Source: CAZWZG01 sp964638245 (GTDB taxonomy: Bacteria; Pseudomonadota; Alphaproteobacteria; Rhodobacterales; Rhodobacteraceae). From it: a stretch of 26,494 nucleotides of DNA. The DNA lies in the NCBI GenBank assembly GCA_964638245.1, contig CAZWZG010000027.1:1-26494 (forward strand). Direction: 5' to 3'. The translations under genes were made by a program, and so were the position numbers. Shown piece after piece: positions 15,876-24,368 of this stretch. Under the pieces are notes generated by a model. It did not search any database, was not told the DNA's origin, and saw only the letters and a list, made by a program, of their open reading frames with translations. Positions within the stretch are counted from its first letter, which is position 1, and the number at the start of each line of letters is the position of its first letter.

Positions 15876-17003
15876 TCAGTCTTCAGCGTTGGCTTCTGCC
15901 CTTGATTTCCCCGAAACATCCAGTGCCAAAGTAGCCGCCATCAGCCCGTCCAGATCCCCGTCCAAAACACCGGACGTATCAGAGGTCTCGAAGTTCGTGC
16001 GCAGGTCCTTGACCATCTGATAGGGCTGCAAAACGTACGAGCGAATCTGGTTGCCCCACCCGGCGTCGCCCGCGTTTTCGTGCACCTCGTTGACGAGGGC
16101 CGAGCGTTTGTCCAGTTCGATCTGATACAGACGCGACTTCAGGGCCTTCATGGCGATGTCGCGGTTCTGGTGTTGGGATTTCTCCGAACTCGTCACGACG
16201 ATGCCTGTGGGCGCGTGCGTGATCCGAACAGCCGAGTCCGTTGTATTCACGTGCTGACCACCAGCACCGGACGAACGATAGGTGTCGATCCGGATATCCG
16301 CCGGGTTCACTTCGATTTCGATGTTGTCGTCCACCACCGGATAGACCTTCACCGAGGTAAAGCTGGTGTGCCGCTTGGCCGCGGAGTCAAACGGCGAAAT
16401 CCGCACCAGCCGGTGCACGCCGGATTCGGATTTCAGCCAGCCATAGGCATTGTGTCCGCTGATCTTGTACGCCGCCGACTTGATGCCGGCCTCTTCGCCC
16501 GGAGTTTCGGACTGAAGCTCGACCGTGTAGCCCTTCTTTTCCGCCCAGCGGATGTACATGCGCGCCAGCATTGAGGCCCAGTCACAGGACTCGGTGCCCC
16601 CCGCACCTGAATTGATCTCAAGAAAGGTGTCGTTTCCGTCAGCCTCACCATCAAGGAGGGCCTCAAGTTCGGCCTTGGCGGCGCGTTCGGCCAGCGTTTT
16701 CAGTGCGTCTTCAGCCTCAGCGACGACCTCCTGATCGTCTTCCATCTCGCCCAGTTCGATGAGTTCGATGTTGTCCGACACTTCCTGCTGAATGCCGTTC
16801 GCCCGCTCAAGCGCATCCACGAGCGTCTGACGGTCGCGCATCAGTTTTTGCGCCCGCTCTTGATCGTCCCAAAGGTTCGGGTCCTCGATCATCGCATTGA
16901 ACTCTTCAAGGCGGTGCTGCGCGGTCTCGTAATCCATCCGCTGCTTGAGCAGGTTCAGGGATTTTTCGATTTCTTTGACGCGATTTTCGGCTTCGGCGCG
17001 CAT
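15876..17003 (-). CDS. prfB: Peptide chain release factor 2
   Basis: RF2 recognises UAA and UGA stop codons in the ribosomal A site and triggers peptidyl-tRNA hydrolysis. The 375-residue protein is full length. The codon-reading SPF tripeptide is at residues 203-205 (RISPFDSAAKRHTSF) and the catalytic GGQ at 248-250 (SSGAGGQHVNTTDSAVR). Unlike E. coli, the frame is open from the first ATG with no early UGA, so the autoregulatory +1 frameshift is absent. AAAGGACA lies about 9 bases before the start. It follows mrcA by 118 bp that hold a hairpin and a repeat-like motif. Confidence 0.97.
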   Translation of the reverse strand: MRAEAENRVKEIEKSLNLLKQRMDYETAQHRLEEFNAMIEDPNLWDDQERAQKLMRDRQTLVDALERANGIQQEVSDNIELIELGEMEDDQEVVAEAEDALKTLAERAAKAELEALLDGEADGNDTFLEINSGAGGTESCDWASMLARMYIRWAEKKGYTVELQSETPGEEAGIKSAAYKISGHNAYGWLKSESGVHRLVRISPFDSAAKRHTSFTSVKVYPVVDDNIEIEVNPADIRIDTYRSSGAGGQHVNTTDSAVRITHAPTGIVVTSSEKSQHQNRDIAMKALKSRLYQIELDKRSALVNEVHENAGDAGWGNQIRSYVLQPYQMVKDLRTNFETSDTSGVLDGDLDGLMAATLALDVSGKSRAEANAED

Positions 17004-17067
17004 GGGGCGAGTGTCCTTTTAACGGACCGACTGAATACCAACGGGATCGCGGGCCGTCCAGCGATAG

Positions 17068-17117
17068 GCCGAAGACTTTCTTGCCTTCGGCGAGGATATT
17101 TTTGGCCAGATGAAGGA
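17068..17117. repeat. Intergenic hairpin plus repeat-like motif between mrcA and prfB
   Basis: A perfect 7-bp stem, GCCGAAG (17068-17074) with CTTCGGC (17085-17091), has a 10-base loop. On the plus strand it is followed by GAGGATATTTTTGGCCAGATGAAGG (split: GAGGATATTTTTGGCC, AGATGAAGG; 17093-17117). From memory, similar strings ending in TTTTTGGCCAGATGAAG are frequent between genes in Rhodobacteraceae genomes, so this may be a dispersed repeat. On the plus strand the T run follows the hairpin, whereas both flanking genes are on the minus strand. Confidence 0.5.
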
Positions 17118-17121
17118 GCCC

Positions 17122-19635
17122 TTAGTAAAGGCCACCGGAACTGATTTCGCCAAATGTCGCGCGTTCAGGCGCGACAATGATCTCGCCCTCGGCAGTCGTG
17201 GTCGTGCGAAGGGGTTCCGAGCCGACATCTTCGGGCACAAAGAGCGGAAGGTTGGAGGCCATGGCGAACCCGCCATCAAAGGTCACGCCAAAGATGGGCT
17301 CTTCGCCGGTGCGGAAAAACTCTGCCACGACATGGTCACCGGATGCATCCGCGGGCAACGGCACTCCCGAGAAGCGATCGATTTTGATGAAACGGCCGCC
17401 CGTTGGGATTTCGAACCGTCCTGCGCCGTATTTCTCGATCGCCTTTTCCATGAAGTTCTGGAAAACCGGCCCACAGAAGCGTCCACCAGACGCGCCACGT
17501 CCCAAGGGACGCGGTATGTCGTAGCCGATATAGCAGCCTGCGGCGATGTTCGAGGTAAAGCCGACGAACCAGACATCGCGGGCGTCATTGGTCGTGCCCG
17601 TCTTGCCCGCCGTTGGCACGCCCAGATTGACCGAACTTGACGCCGTACCCCGATCCACAACGCCCTGCATCATGGAGGTCAGCTGGTAAGCCGTCACAGG
17701 GTTCATCACCCGCCGACGGTTCGTGTCGATGACCGGTGCCCCTTCGGCTGTGCGATCCCCGCAGGTTTCACAAATCCGCTGGTCGTGGCGATAAATCGTG
17801 CGTCCAAAACGGTCCTGAACCCGGTCTACAAGCGTCGGCTCCACCCGCTCCCCACCGTTGGCGAACATCGCGTAGGCTGCGACCATGTTGAAGAGCGAGG
17901 TTTCCTCGGACCCTAAAGAGTTCGCCAGGAACGGGTTCATGTTCTCATAAACCCCGAAGCGCTCGGCATAGGACGCCACGGTGACCATCCCGATTTCCTG
18001 GGCTAGCCGGACGGTCATAAGGTTCCGCGATTGCTCGATCCCGGTACGCAGCGGTGTTGGGCCGTAAAACTCGTTGGACGCATTGCGTGGACGCCAGACC
18101 TCGCCGCCGCCGACATCAACTTCGATGGGCGCATCGATCACGATGGAGGCCGGCGAAAAACCACTGTCCAACGCTGCGGCATAAACGAAGGGTTTGAAGC
18201 TCGACCCAGGCTGGCGTTGAGCGAGCGTTGCGCGGTTGAACACCGAGTCCTGATAGGAGAAACCGCCCTGCATCGCGATGACGCGTCCGTTCTCGACGTC
18301 CATCGCCATGAAGCCGCCCTGCACTTCGGGGATTTGCTTCAATGTCCAGCGGGGATCATCATCCGGGCCGCCATTGCGCGCGACATAGACAACATCGCCG
18401 ACGCTCAGAATGTCTGACGCGGGGCCGACACCATTCAACCAGTTCAAATCGTCGGCCTGGATCCAGTCGCCGTCGTCATCAACCGGCTGGCCTTCAATCC
18501 CGATGGTCGCGGCTGTGTTGGTCAGAGAAAGCACAACGGCAAGACGCCAGCCTTCGATATCACGGGGCAAATCAACCGCTGAGAGCGCTTCGCGCCACGC
18601 TGCCTCGTCCGACAGCACCCCAGCATCAAGAGCAGTCTCCGTGCCGCGCCATTCGCCTTGCGCCCTGTCATAGTCTTCAAGAGCGGCGCGCAGAGCAGCT
18701 GCCGCAATGTCCTGCATTTCGGGATCCACCGTGGCCCGCACCGTCAGGCCATCGCCGCGAAACGCGTCCTGCCCGAACTGACGCTCCATCTGACGGCGGA
18801 TTTCATCGGTAAAGTAGTCTCGCGGGGGAAGTTCGGCCCGAAACCCTTCGAACTCGCCGCCCTGTACGGATTCGAGTGGGCTGGCTGTGGCAAGCTCATA
18901 GGCCACCTGATCGATATACCCGTTCTCGAACATCTCCCGCAGGGTGTTATTGCGCCAGAACACCGCCGCTTCGGCATTGCGCACGGGGTGTCGGTTCGAG
19001 GGACTTTTGGGAAGGGCCGCGAGGTACGCCGCTTCGGACACCGAAAGTTCGGTCAGGTCCTTGTTGAAGTAGGTGCGCGCGGCCGAGGCGACGCCATAAC
19101 TGTTCTGGCCCAGAAAAATCTCGTTGAGGTAAATCTCAAGAACCCGTTCGCGGCCCAGATCGCGCACCATGCGCGCGGCCATGATGATTTCCTTGATCTT
19201 ACGTTCTGCTGTGATCGAGCCATCAAAGAACATCTCTTTCGCGGTCTGTTGCGGGATCGTCGAGGCGCCGCGAATGTCCTGAAAATTGCTTTCCACGGCC
19301 TCATAGGCCGCCGCCGCGATACCGCGCAGATCATAGCCGGGATGCTGATAGAAGTTCTTGTCTTCGGCTGAAATGAACGCCTCTTTCACGACGTCGGGTA
19401 TCTCTTCGGCGGGTACAAAAATGCGCCGCTCGTCAGCGAATTCGTCGATGATGCGCCCCTCGGTCGAATAGATCCGCGTCACGGTCGCTGGGCGATACTG
19501 GCTGAGGAAATTGTGATCCGGGAGATCAAGGCTGAACACCCAGATCACGGCACCTACCGTCAGCGCACCCATGACCGCGCCATTGACGGCAGTGCTGAAC
19601 ACAGCACCAAGAAAGTTCAGAACAAAACGCAACAC
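17122..19635 (-). CDS. mrcA: Penicillin-binding protein 1A (bifunctional transglycosylase/transpeptidase)
   Basis: This 837-residue class A PBP polymerises and cross-links peptidoglycan in the periplasm, anchored by one N-terminal helix (about 12-36). The glycosyltransferase domain has E91 in SAEDKNFYQHPGYD and GASTIPQQTAKEMF near 123-136. The transpeptidase domain has S478-x-x-K481 (QPGSSFKPF), S536-R-N538 and K678-T-G680 (TAGKTGTTN). Between the last two motifs is a pair C622/C625 (ICETC). The start is a GTG with AGGAGG 10 bases upstream. It follows the amidase gene by 71 bp, a common alphaproteobacterial pairing. Confidence 0.97.
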   Translation of the reverse strand: MLRFVLNFLGAVFSTAVNGAVMGALTVGAVIWVFSLDLPDHNFLSQYRPATVTRIYSTEGRIIDEFADERRIFVPAEEIPDVVKEAFISAEDKNFYQHPGYDLRGIAAAAYEAVESNFQDIRGASTIPQQTAKEMFFDGSITAERKIKEIIMAARMVRDLGRERVLEIYLNEIFLGQNSYGVASAARTYFNKDLTELSVSEAAYLAALPKSPSNRHPVRNAEAAVFWRNNTLREMFENGYIDQVAYELATASPLESVQGGEFEGFRAELPPRDYFTDEIRRQMERQFGQDAFRGDGLTVRATVDPEMQDIAAAALRAALEDYDRAQGEWRGTETALDAGVLSDEAAWREALSAVDLPRDIEGWRLAVVLSLTNTAATIGIEGQPVDDDGDWIQADDLNWLNGVGPASDILSVGDVVYVARNGGPDDDPRWTLKQIPEVQGGFMAMDVENGRVIAMQGGFSYQDSVFNRATLAQRQPGSSFKPFVYAAALDSGFSPASIVIDAPIEVDVGGGEVWRPRNASNEFYGPTPLRTGIEQSRNLMTVRLAQEIGMVTVASYAERFGVYENMNPFLANSLGSEETSLFNMVAAYAMFANGGERVEPTLVDRVQDRFGRTIYRHDQRICETCGDRTAEGAPVIDTNRRRVMNPVTAYQLTSMMQGVVDRGTASSSVNLGVPTAGKTGTTNDARDVWFVGFTSNIAAGCYIGYDIPRPLGRGASGGRFCGPVFQNFMEKAIEKYGAGRFEIPTGGRFIKIDRFSGVPLPADASGDHVVAEFFRTGEEPIFGVTFDGGFAMASNLPLFVPEDVGSEPLRTTTTAEGEIIVAPERATFGEISSGGLY

Positions 19636-19706
19636 AGCCGCACAGCCTCCTACGGGGTGAGGGTCATATAAACACCGATCCGGTCCGGGTCAAAATCAAC
19701 ACCGCG

Positions 19707-20897
19707 CTATTGGCGGCGAAGCGCCTTGCGCGTCGCTTCATCGGCGATCCACGCAAGAACCGCATCGCTCAAGGCATCAATTACGGCGGTGCGCCCTTCC
19801 TCGCTGGTCAAACGCGGCCGATCGCGGTCCGATGACAGGAACCCGACTTCTACTAAGGTGGCCGGAATGTCCGCAGCGCGCAGTAGGGCGAAGGCCGCCT
19901 CGCGCCGGGGGCGTGAATTCAGACGTACGCCATCGGCGCGAAACGCCGCCTCGACCGCGTCGGCAAGGCGCTCGGATTGCGGCGCCGTCTGGCTGCGCGC
20001 CAGATCCATCAGGATCATCGCCACTTCGTCGTCAGTGCCGCTCAGATCCACACCCGACAACAACATTGCCCGGTCGTGGCGCTCAACTTCGGTCTGGTTG
20101 GCCGCATTGGCGCCATCGGTGGGAAGCGTATAGATCGTCGCACCGCCGGCCTTGCCGTCCTCTTCATCCAAGGCGTCCGCATGAAGCGATATCAGCAGTT
20201 CTGCCCCAGCAGCACGCGCGGTGCGCAGCCTTTGATCAAGCGGGACGAAAATATCCTCGTCGCGGGTCAGAACCACATCGGCGACGCCCGTGCGCAAAAG
20301 CGCCTCTTTCAGGGCCCGTCCGTAGGTCAGCATCAGATCACTTTCGCGAAGATCGCCGACCTCAGCCCCGGGATCAATGCCCCCATGGCCCGGATCAATA
20401 GCAACCACCGTCAGCGCTGGGGTTACGGGGGACGAGATGATTGCAGCTTCTGGACGCGCCTCCGCCTCTTGGCGATACCGCTCTGGCGTGGTCGGGGCCA
20501 AGACCAGGCGCAGCTTGGCCTGCGTTGTATCAGCGAACTGCGTGACCATCGCGGCTTCGACCAACAAAAGCGGCTCATTGAGGGGAAAGACAAGATGGCT
20601 CCAGCCTTCGTCCCCGGCCGAAAACTGAGGCGGCTCGATCGGCGTGATCATTGGATCCCAGCCATCGGTTTCCGCCAGTTCGTTGAAAGACACGACCATC
20701 TCATTCGGGTTGCTGCGGAAACTGACCGTCCAGGGCACCGCCTGGCTCAAGGTCAGCTCCAGTTCGACCATACTCCCAGATTCCATCGCCTTGGACTGCG
20801 ATGGATCGAAGCGTGCAAGCGCACGAAGCTCCTGCGCCACCACCCCGGTTATCCCGAAGCAGAGCGCAACCAAGATTGCCAATATGGATCTGCTCAT
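19707..20897 (-). CDS. amiC: N-acetylmuramoyl-L-alanine amidase, AmiC type
   Basis: This 396-residue exported enzyme cleaves the amide bond between MurNAc and L-Ala, chiefly during separation of daughter cells. It has a signal peptide (cleavage near residue 21, VVA-QE), an AMIN-like beta domain (about 24-135) for septal targeting, and a C-terminal amidase_3 domain (about 163-385). The zinc ligands are H171 (DPGHGG), E185 (RESD) and H239 (SLHAD), with the catalytic Glu at E350 (VEVGFLS). AGGACAGGA precedes the ATG. It lies 49 bp after the aminotransferase gene and upstream of mrcA, so the wall genes may share a transcript. An extra acidic helix lies between H239 and E350, as in autoinhibited AmiC proteins. 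Confidence 0.94.
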   Translation of the reverse strand: MSRSILAILVALCFGITGVVAQELRALARFDPSQSKAMESGSMVELELTLSQAVPWTVSFRSNPNEMVVSFNELAETDGWDPMITPIEPPQFSAGDEGWSHLVFPLNEPLLLVEAAMVTQFADTTQAKLRLVLAPTTPERYRQEAEARPEAAIISSPVTPALTVVAIDPGHGGIDPGAEVGDLRESDLMLTYGRALKEALLRTGVADVVLTRDEDIFVPLDQRLRTARAAGAELLISLHADALDEEDGKAGGATIYTLPTDGANAANQTEVERHDRAMLLSGVDLSGTDDEVAMILMDLARSQTAPQSERLADAVEAAFRADGVRLNSRPRREAAFALLRAADIPATLVEVGFLSSDRDRPRLTSEEGRTAVIDALSDAVLAWIADEATRKALRRQ

Positions 20898-20946
20898 GAT
20901 CCTGTCCTTGCCCTGACAAAACCATAGACCGATTTGGGCGACGCGC

Positions 20947-22080
20947 CTAGCGCAAGTTCATGTATTCGGTAAGCTTTTCGAGACCTTCTTCGATTTCGCC
21001 TGTCGCTCCGGCATAAGAAAAGCGCAGGGTTCCCGCGCCGCGCCCTGGGTCGAAATCATGCCCGGGCGTCAACGCGACACCCGCTTTTTCAAGGATATCA
21101 GCCGCCAAGGCTTTGCTGTCATCGGTCAATTCCGAAACATCGGCATAGACATAAAACGCTCCATCAGGCGGCGCGATCCGGTCAAATCCGATCCTTGGAA
21201 GTGTTTCCAGCATCAACTGACGGTTCCTGGCATAGACTGCGACATTGGCCTCCAGTTCTGGGATCGCATCGAATGCGGCCAGCCCGGCAATCTGACTGGC
21301 GTGCGGCGCGCAGATGAACATGTTCTGCGCGAGACGCTCGACCGTTCGAATGTGATCCTCCGGCACAACCATCCAGCCCAAGCGCCACCCCGTCATAGAG
21401 AAATACTTCGAGAAAGAGTTCACCACATAAAGGTCTTCGGACACCTCAAGCGCGCTCACCTCGCGCCCAACATAGCTCAGCCCGTGATAGATTTCGTCAG
21501 ACACGACCGAGGCGCCAATAGCATTCGCCTGCCCCACAAGATCGCTCAACCGTTCCCGGTCCAGCATCGTTCCCGACGGATTGCCCGGTGAAGCAAGGAT
21601 CAGACCATGAACGCCCTTCGGAATGCTTTGTGGCTGATAGCGCGTCTCAAGCGTGGTCAGAATGTCAACCGGCGAAAGGCTCAGCGCCTTTAGGATCTGG
21701 CGGTAGGATGGATACCCCGGCACGCCGAGCGCCACCCGATCACCGGCATCAAACAACGCCGTGAAGGCAAGCACGAAGGCTCCTGACGCCCCCGCTGTCA
21801 CAACAATCCGGTCCGGGTTGATATCCAATCCGTGCCGCTGGGCATAAAGACCGGCGATCTTGTTTTTGAGTGACGGCAATCCAAGCGAAACGGAATACCC
21901 AAGCGCATCGCGTTCCATCGCATGCGCCAAAGCCGCACGCGCGACCTTGGGAGCAGGTGTACCTGGTTGCCCGATTTCCATGTGAATCACCCGCCGCCCT
22001 TCGGCCTCAAGCCGTGCGGCGGACGAAACGACATCCATCACAAGGAACGGATCAACGGCACTACGATGTGAAACCTTCAT
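20947..22080 (-). CDS. Class I/II pyridoxal-phosphate aminotransferase
   Basis: This 377-residue cytoplasmic enzyme belongs to fold type I, subgroup I-alpha (aspartate/alanine-type). Motifs in order are MEIGQPGTPAP (34-44), TAGASGAFVLAF (95-106), SPGNPSGT (164-171), SDEIYHGLSY (194-203) with the cofactor Asp, and SFSKYFSMTGWRLGW (222-236) with the Schiff-base K225. The substrate cannot be assigned from sequence. The start at 22080 has AGGAAGGGC just upstream; a longer frame to 22185 is Arg-rich and unlike the family. It is divergent from the DsbA-like gene. Confidence 0.93.
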   Translation of the reverse strand: MKVSHRSAVDPFLVMDVVSSAARLEAEGRRVIHMEIGQPGTPAPKVARAALAHAMERDALGYSVSLGLPSLKNKIAGLYAQRHGLDINPDRIVVTAGASGAFVLAFTALFDAGDRVALGVPGYPSYRQILKALSLSPVDILTTLETRYQPQSIPKGVHGLILASPGNPSGTMLDRERLSDLVGQANAIGASVVSDEIYHGLSYVGREVSALEVSEDLYVVNSFSKYFSMTGWRLGWMVVPEDHIRTVERLAQNMFICAPHASQIAGLAAFDAIPELEANVAVYARNRQLMLETLPRIGFDRIAPPDGAFYVYADVSELTDDSKALAADILEKAGVALTPGHDFDPGRGAGTLRFSYAGATGEIEEGLEKLTEYMNLR

Positions 22081-22199
22081 GCCCTTCCTGTGCCCCGCGA
22101 CGCGAAGCCGTGCAAGGGGACGCTCACAAATGCGCGTGTTGGCTTGCGCTTGTCGCGCGTTCCGGGCACGGTTTCGGCGCATCAATCAGGGTTCACTCC

Positions 22200-22961
22200 A
22201 TGTCCGCACGTCTTCTTTCCGGAATCGCCATTGTCGCAGCAGCGCTTGCGCTTGCCATTACGTTGGTGTCGCGCAGCGCGCCGGAAACACCCGTCGCTTT
22301 AAACGATGATGCCTTTGGGGAGCGCGTGCGTGCGTATCTGGTCGAAAACCCGCAAGTCCTCAGCGAAGTCGTTGCCGCGCTCGAAGCGCAGGAAGCCGAA
22401 CAGCAAGCCGCTGCTGAAGCCGTGGCCCTGTCTGAGTTGTCTGATGATCTGTTTAACGACCCGACGGATTGGGTTGGTGGGAACCCGGACGGCGATGTCG
22501 TGCTCGTTGAATTCCTCGACTACCGCTGTGGCTTCTGTCGCCGCGCGCATCCTGAAATCACAGCGTTGCTCGAACAGGACAACAACATCAAACTGGTAAT
22601 CAAGGAATTCCCGATCCTTGGCGAAGACTCCGTTGTCGCCTCCCGCTTTGCCCTGTCAGCGCGGTTCGCTCTGGGGGATGACGCCTACAAGGCCGTGAAC
22701 GATGCGCTGATGGAACACTCCGGCCCGATGAGCCAAGGCGCTTTGGGCCGCATGGCACGCGAGATCGGGCTTGACCCGAACCCGATCCTGCAAGGCATGG
22801 ATGACGAACGCATCACCGAAACGCTTCTGGCCAACCGCGCCTTGGCCCAAGCGCTTCAGATCAATGGCACCCCGGCCTTTGCAATGGAAGATCGCGTGCT
22901 GCGCGGCTACTTGCCCCTTGATGCCATGCAGGCCGTCGTCGATGAGGTGCGTGGGGGCTAG
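22200..22961 (+). CDS. DsbA-family periplasmic thiol oxidoreductase
   Basis: This 253-residue protein starts with a signal or anchor helix (about 5-24). A Glu/Ala-rich helical N-terminal segment (about 35-85) follows, like the ScsC/Com1 N-terminal domain that can promote oligomerisation. The thioredoxin fold follows with the redox pair C110-G-F-C113 (EFLDYRCGFC) and the cis-proline loop GTPAF near residue 225. There are no other cysteines. It likely forms or isomerises disulfides in periplasmic proteins, though the partner is not visible. The ATG at 22200 begins the signal sequence; the open frame extends upstream to 21870 but that part overlaps the divergent aminotransferase gene. Confidence 0.92.
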   Translation: MSARLLSGIAIVAAALALAITLVSRSAPETPVALNDDAFGERVRAYLVENPQVLSEVVAALEAQEAEQQAAAEAVALSELSDDLFNDPTDWVGGNPDGDVVLVEFLDYRCGFCRRAHPEITALLEQDNNIKLVIKEFPILGEDSVVASRFALSARFALGDDAYKAVNDALMEHSGPMSQGALGRMAREIGLDPNPILQGMDDERITETLLANRALAQALQINGTPAFAMEDRVLRGYLPLDAMQAVVDEVRGG

Positions 22962-23311
22962 GGCTCGACCCGACTCAGATGTCGCGGGATTTTGGAGGCC
23001 AAAGCAACTTGGTTCGATATTTCTGAAATTGGAATTCGTTGTAATCGTTTCGGCGCAAATCTTAATCGACCGCGGTTCTTGCTCGGGTTCAAAACAAGAC
23101 CTGCGCGGTTGATCGACCCAAACGCTTTCAACATCCTGTGGACGCTCCTGCGAAAATCACTATTGTCGGGCGCCAAACCAGATTCCGCGTGGGATATCGA
23201 TTTTCGGGAGTTGTCGGAGAGTTGAACACAAAATCTCCCAAATTCCGTAGTATGTCGCACGGAACCTTTTGTGCGGGTCCACGTTCGACTTGAAGTTACC
23301 GGAGTTCAAAA
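22962..23311. other. 350-bp intergenic region, lower G+C, no convincing gene
   Basis: This gap is clearly less G+C-rich than its neighbours, with runs such as TATTTCTGAAATTGGAATTC. A frame of 77 codons from a TTG at 22992 has no ribosome binding site and no recognisable motif. The only structure I see is the hairpin at 23065-23113. It probably holds the L,D-transpeptidase promoter, but I cannot place -35 and -10 boxes with confidence. Confidence 0.6.
23065..23113 (+). ncRNA. Candidate structured RNA element upstream of the L,D-transpeptidase
   Basis: ATCGACCGCG (23065-23074) pairs with CGCGGTTGAT (23104-23113) over 10 bp including one G-U pair. Inside it GTTCTTG (75-81) pairs with CAAGAC (95-100) with a single bulge, leaving a 13-base loop. 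The result is a long two-part hairpin. No T run follows, so it is not a simple terminator. A 5' leader or small RNA is possible; chance pairing cannot be excluded. Confidence 0.25.
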
Positions 23312-24016
23312 TTGCTGACACGTCGCCATTTTCTATCTACGACAAGCGCGCTTTTCTCGGCGCCCCTTGCAACCTCTGCTTTCGCACAAGCCGTCGAAGA
23401 CGCTGAGGCAGCCTCTGTCATTGAGGACATCGCCGAAGAACCCGTGCGCAAGCCTGTGTCCAATCGTGCCATGTGGTCGACATGGGACGCGCGCGTGACG
23501 CCCGCGAACTTCGACCCGTTCACGACGAACCCATGGGGGTTCCATGCGCGTTTTCTGCCGCAACGGGTCGAGGCCAAGGATGGCCTGACACCCGGCGACA
23601 TCCACGTGGACGCCAAGGCGCGCTATCTCTACTTCATTGAACCCGAAGGAACAGCCATGCGCTATGGCGTGGCTATCGGACGCGGTAATCTCTACGAACC
23701 TGGTGTTTATTCGATTAACGCCAAAAGGAAGTGGCCGACCTGGCGCCCAACAGACCAAATGATCGAGCGTGAGCCTGAAGTCTTTGAAAAGGATAAGAAC
23801 GGCGTGGATGGCGGCCCGAGCAACCCACTGGGGTCCCGCGCGCTCTACCTCTTCGTAGGCCGCCGCGACACCTATTTGCGCATCCACGGCACGCCGCTTC
23901 CGCGCTCAATTGGTAGCCGGGCAAGCTCTGGGTGCGTGCGCATGGTGATGGCCCATATCATCGGGCTCTACGATCGGGTTCCGATCGGATCGACCGCATA
24001 CCTCTACGCCGCCTAA
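23312..24016 (+). CDS. L,D-transpeptidase (YkuD domain) with Tat-like signal peptide
   Basis: This 234-residue exported enzyme probably makes 3-3 peptidoglycan cross-links or attaches proteins to peptide stems. The N-terminus MLTRRHFLSTTSALFSAPLA has a twin-arginine motif (TRRHFLS) before a hydrophobic stretch, with likely cleavage near AFA-QA (residue 25). The YkuD domain (about 95-233) ends with the catalytic signature IHGTPLP (H192) and SSGCVRM (C208). The start is a TTG preceded by CGGAG ten bases upstream; no nearby ATG would keep the signal. The 3' end overlaps the convergent lipoprotein gene by 4 bp. The 1-2 kb neighbours do not show which wall process it serves. Confidence 0.93.
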   Translation: MLTRRHFLSTTSALFSAPLATSAFAQAVEDAEAASVIEDIAEEPVRKPVSNRAMWSTWDARVTPANFDPFTTNPWGFHARFLPQRVEAKDGLTPGDIHVDAKARYLYFIEPEGTAMRYGVAIGRGNLYEPGVYSINAKRKWPTWRPTDQMIEREPEVFEKDKNGVDGGPSNPLGSRALYLFVGRRDTYLRIHGTPLPRSIGSRASSGCVRMVMAHIIGLYDRVPIGSTAYLYAA

Positions 24017-24267
24017 CTGGCGGTTTCGGCCGTCTGCGTACAGATGTGACGACCCCGCGTGCTGCGCAGAGGCAGGAGCGTTGTTTCGACGGCATTCGTG
24101 TGCTCGTACCAATAACAGCCGTCTTCTTCCAGAAGCGTGACCCGCGTCAGGTCCTGACCGGAGGCGGCGATACTGGTCACACCCTCGGGCAATTCGCTCA
24201 AGTAGGGTCCGGTCTCACACGCGGCAAGCACAAGCACCGGGACGACAGCAAGAACAATCTTCTTCAT
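24013..24267 (-). CDS. Small putative outer-membrane lipoprotein
   Basis: This 84-residue protein has a short lysine-started hydrophobic signal and a lipobox LAAC with the lipidated Cys at residue 17. The next residue is Glu rather than Asp, so release to the outer membrane is expected. The mature part is about 67 residues and holds two more Cys (in DGCYWYEH and HICTQT), which could form a disulfide. I do not recognise a family. It is convergent with the L,D-transpeptidase gene (4-bp overlap) and divergent from the M24 gene. The ribosome binding site is weak (AGAG). Confidence 0.75.
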   Translation of the reverse strand: MKKIVLAVVPVLVLAACETGPYLSELPEGVTSIAASGQDLTRVTLLEEDGCYWYEHTNAVETTLLPLRSTRGRHICTQTAETAS

Positions 24268-24368
24268 GGGACAGTCTCTTCAAATCAACCAACGTTGGGG
24301 GTTTCTAGGGTAAGCCAATCGCCCAAAGCAATTCCTATCGGGTCAAGATTGTTGCCGTCTTACAGTCT

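Noticed and set aside
21870..22199. 110-codon upstream extension of the DsbA-like frame
   Set aside because: It overlaps the divergent aminotransferase coding region, and the signal peptide starts at the ATG at 22200.
22992..23225. 77-codon frame in the intergenic gap
   Set aside because: It starts at a TTG, has no ribosome binding site, and has neither motif nor signal; treated as non-coding.
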